From the NCBI GenBank assembly GCA_002310235.1, contig DBYO01000048.1:1-64000 (forward strand): 64,000 bases of DNA, in the 5' to 3' direction. The position numbers were made by a program, and so were the translations under genes. This document shows, piece by piece, positions 62,142-64,000 of the stretch; position 1 is the stretch's first letter; every line of letters begins with the position of its first letter. The notes under the pieces are model-generated. The model did no database searches, had not been told where the DNA came from, and was given only the letters and a program-made list of their open reading frames with translations. The stretch is from Bacteroidales bacterium UBA1184 (GTDB lineage: Bacteria > Bacteroidota > Bacteroidia > Bacteroidales > ML635J-15).

Positions 62142-63236
62142 ATGAAGCATATAGACTACAGCAAAAAGATTATGGTGCATTTGGCCAAAATGCTGTCAGT
62201 CTGTTCTATTTCCAGTATCCACAGAACCGATGCTGGAGTTGTGAAATCGGTCATGAACAATGACATGACTATCACCGACATTCCAGTTGTATCCGATGAA
62301 ATTCTAAAAAAACGCAAGCCTGCAGCAAAACGCACCTCGTGGGAAACCACCGACAATAAGGAAAGCATGCTCTTCGACGACCAAAGTCTGACTCTGTGTA
62401 TTAGAATTTCGTCACAAATCGACAATAACGACGACCTATACTATACGACTATACGCCCCACCCTAGAATCGCTGTCAGGCTCAGCCATGATTTCGTTCAA
62501 CAGTGATCCTAAATCACAGATTTCGGTGCGCGATAAGGAAATCATTGCATCAATCTGCCGAATGTCATGTTTGTCGTATATTGACACACTAAACTCGATA
62601 AAGTCGGAAATTGATGAGTACAAAGAACTTGTCATACATCACGAGAAAACGATTTCCACACTTAAGAAGAACATGGAAATCCCCATAAACAAAACACGCA
62701 AAGTAGTATCCGATAAATTATTGAAACTAAACAAGGCATACGGCAGGAATTTTACATTGTCGAAAGATGCAGAAGTTTTGGTCGAAAACTACAGTGGCAA
62801 CGATATCAGACCTCTGCTTGACGCTCTCGAAAAAGCTGCTAGACTGAAAACCGAAATATATGACATATCGCAGATTACAATAGACGACACCGACATAAGA
62901 ATTATCAACAAGACAGAAAAGGAAGTTCAGCAACTAGCAGATTCAGAAAGCGGAAATGTTTACGACAAACGTCATGCAAAAATTGTATCATATCTCGAAA
63001 AACTTGAATCGGCATTCAACAGCACAATTGAAAATGGTTTGAAGCCAACTGCCATGAATATAGCGAACGCCTTGCAGGTCTCATCAGCATCTATAACAAT
63101 GTGGTTCGACAATCATTCTGAAGATGCAAAGCGTCTGTGCGAAGCCAACTCAAATCTATGCGCCAACTCACGTCTCTACTTCGACCCACTGAAAAACGCG
63201 CTTGCAGGAAAGCGCAACAAGGCCAACCGTGCATAA
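62142..63236 (+). CDS. Hypothetical protein with AAA-lid-like and HTH-like C-terminal regions
   Basis: 364 residues, soluble. An unassigned N-terminal half (1-160) contains a coiled-coil (about 140-185). Then SKDAEVLVENYSGNDIRPLLDALEKAARL followed by ISQITIDDTDI reads like the lid of a sigma54-type AAA+ activator (A-L-x-x-Y-x-W-P-G-N-V-R-E-L ... I-x-x-E-D), without the AAA+ core. The C-terminus has a helix-turn-helix pattern (AMNIANALQVSSASITMWFD). Both are impressions, not matches. yidD starts directly after its stop. Confidence 0.6.
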   Translation: MKHIDYSKKIMVHLAKMLSVCSISSIHRTDAGVVKSVMNNDMTITDIPVVSDEILKKRKPAAKRTSWETTDNKESMLFDDQSLTLCIRISSQIDNNDDLYYTTIRPTLESLSGSAMISFNSDPKSQISVRDKEIIASICRMSCLSYIDTLNSIKSEIDEYKELVIHHEKTISTLKKNMEIPINKTRKVVSDKLLKLNKAYGRNFTLSKDAEVLVENYSGNDIRPLLDALEKAARLKTEIYDISQITIDDTDIRIINKTEKEVQQLADSESGNVYDKRHAKIVSYLEKLESAFNSTIENGLKPTAMNIANALQVSSASITMWFDNHSEDAKRLCEANSNLCANSRLYFDPLKNALAGKRNKANRA

Positions 63237-63560
63237 ATGAAAGTTATCAGAAAAATATTCTCATTTCCTTTTATTCTCCTAATACAAATATATAGGAAGG
63301 TAATTTCCCCTTTTCTGCCCAACTCATGTCGCTACACTCCCACCTGTTCCGAATACGGACTGCAGTCTTTCCGCAAGCACGGACCGATAAAAGGCTTCTT
63401 CCTTACAACACGAAGAATCCTAAGTTGCAATCCTTGGGGAGGCAGTGGATACGACCCAGTACCCGATGTTTGCACATGGAAATATGTGTTTGGCAAACGT
63501 GAAAAACACAACTTCATTGAACAAGAATCAATTGACAATCAACATACTGACGCAAACTAA
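63237..63560 (+). CDS. yidD: Membrane protein insertion efficiency factor YidD
   Basis: 107 residues. An amphipathic N-terminal helix (FPFILLIQIYRKVISPF) and the cysteine signature PNSCRYTPTCSEYGLQSF, then RILSCNPWGGSGYDPVPD. YidD assists YidC-dependent insertion; its usual partners rnpA-yidC are not next to it here (yidC is at 3514). It is coupled to the previous gene through TAAATG. A C-terminal polar tail of about 25 residues is extra. Confidence 0.95.
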   Translation: MKVIRKIFSFPFILLIQIYRKVISPFLPNSCRYTPTCSEYGLQSFRKHGPIKGFFLTTRRILSCNPWGGSGYDPVPDVCTWKYVFGKREKHNFIEQESIDNQHTDAN

Positions 63561-63611
63561 CCCATTAACAAGATTGGGTTAATATCTTTAACAAATCATA
63601 TTGATAAAGAT

Positions 63612-63642
63612 TTTGCCACTGACAAAAAAAGCAATACTTTTG
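63612..63642 (+). promoter_or_regulatory. metK: Consensus Bacteroidota promoter of metK
   Basis: TTTG (63612-63615), 19 nt, TACTTTTG (63635-63642): both boxes exact. The transcript would start near 63649, right before the riboswitch candidate. Confidence 0.8.
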
Positions 63643-63651
63643 CTAGTGAAA

Positions 63652-63704
63652 TTTTGTGGAAAGATTTGGATGCTTGCAACCACGGAAAAAAATGCTAAAA
63701 ACAC
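63652..63704 (+). promoter_or_regulatory. SAM-II-like riboswitch candidate upstream of metK
   Basis: P1 can form from TTGTGG (63654-63659) with CCACGG (63680-63685), including two G-U pairs, with outer U-A pairs. The loop carries GATTT and CTTGCAA (63673-63679), and GCTAAAA (63694-63700) lies downstream of an A-rich joint; the conserved SAM-II pieces UUGCA and GCUAAA are in the right order, and AUUU/AAAU pairing is possible. It lies in the 5' leader of a SAM synthetase, the logical target. The distance to the ATG (about 60 nt) is longer than in alphaproteobacterial examples. Confidence 0.55.
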
Positions 63705-63762
63705 AAATTCCCAGTTACATCCCAATCGTTCCTGTTATTAATGTTTAAAAACTTATTGACAG

Positions 63763-64000
63763 ATGAACTATTATTTTACATCAGAATCAGTGTCGGAAGG
63801 ACATCCCGACAAAGTAGCCGACCAGATTTCGGACTCTATACTTGACGAATTTCTCGCACAGGACCCGAAATCCAAGGTAGCATGCGAAACACTTGTAACC
63901 ACAGGTTTGGTTGTTGTCGCTGGCGAAGTAAAATCATCGGCATACGTTGATGTTCAAAGTGTTGTACGTAAAGTAGTAAATGGAATTGGCTATACCAAAG
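63763..64000 (+). CDS. metK: S-adenosylmethionine synthetase, N-terminal part
   Basis: The first 79 residues are visible and run off the window. They begin with YFTSESVSEGHPDKVADQIS, the ATP-binding N-terminal signature of MetK, and continue with ACETLVTTGLVVVAGEV. The enzyme makes S-adenosylmethionine from methionine and ATP. It follows a consensus promoter and a riboswitch candidate in a leader of about 115 nt. Confidence 0.97.
   Translation, partial: MNYYFTSESVSEGHPDKVADQISDSILDEFLAQDPKSKVACETLVTTGLVVVAGEVKSSAYVDVQSVVRKVVNGIGYTK

Overview
The window looks like a chromosomal segment of an AT-rich member of the Bacteroidota, most likely order Bacteroidales. Supporting evidence: many genes are preceded by the Bacteroidota sigma promoter (TTTG, 19-21 nt, TAnnTTTG) rather than by Shine-Dalgarno sequences. 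The gene content is also typical: Na+-NQR, BatD/BatE, DUF349, DUF721, DUF4831, DUF3822, FKBP lipoproteins, RprX/RprY, a short primary sigma factor, and a TonB receptor with a carboxypeptidase-like N-terminal domain. No tRNA, rRNA, CRISPR array, prophage or insertion sequence was seen. Both ends cut genes (nqrD at the left, metK at the right).

Layout. 1-2034: nqrD-nqrE-nqrF (+). 2285-3449: a small HTH protein and a secreted protein (+). 3514-11371 (-): yidC and pyrG; a TonB receptor whose start overlaps the end of a DUF349 gene. 11708-14100 (+): DUF721, hutI and a lipoprotein. 14422-29418 (-): yfhO, nadD, three tandem FKBP lipoprotein isomerases, nrnA, an SPFH-GYF protein, a lone HPt protein, a LytT/LytS pair, an outer-membrane beta-barrel, DUF4831 and nnrE/nnrD. 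29575-30435: rpoD (+). 30489-33624 (-): clpC and an XRE regulator, followed by a 740-bp AT-rich gap carrying repeated TTACA-N2-TGTAA palindromes. 34367-37408 (+): a small ORF, an inhibitory-type serpin, a secreted protein and threonine dehydrogenase. 37454-39046: nadE (-). 39225-49303 (+): a surface-polysaccharide locus. 49306-50739: RecD-like helicase (-). 50818-53011 (+): a DUF3822-rsmD operon. 53015-58339 (-): DUF456, a lipoprotein, batE, batD and a phosphatase-like protein lacking metal ligands. 58501-60697: rprX-rprY (+). 60720-61916: a degenerate FtsA-like protein (-). 62142-63560: an HTH-like protein and yidD (+). 63612-end: a consensus promoter, a SAM-II-like riboswitch candidate and metK (+).

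The most unusual part is the polysaccharide locus. Between the flippase and the polymerase sit four cytosolic-looking enzymes that are not normal sugar-nucleotide genes: an AAC(3)-like acyltransferase without the usual histidine, a CapA-like metallophosphatase, an opine dehydrogenase and an ATP-grasp ligase. Several of these genes overlap or abut. I infer a pathway that makes an opine-type imino acid and couples it to a glycan precursor. Other points of interest are the XRE operator array, the SAM-II candidate, two apparent pseudoenzymes (PafA-like and FtsA-like), the serpin with a Lys-Ser scissile bond, and the FKBP triplet beside nrnA.

Limits: all assignments come from reading the sequence and remembered family features. 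No database search or folding calculation was run.
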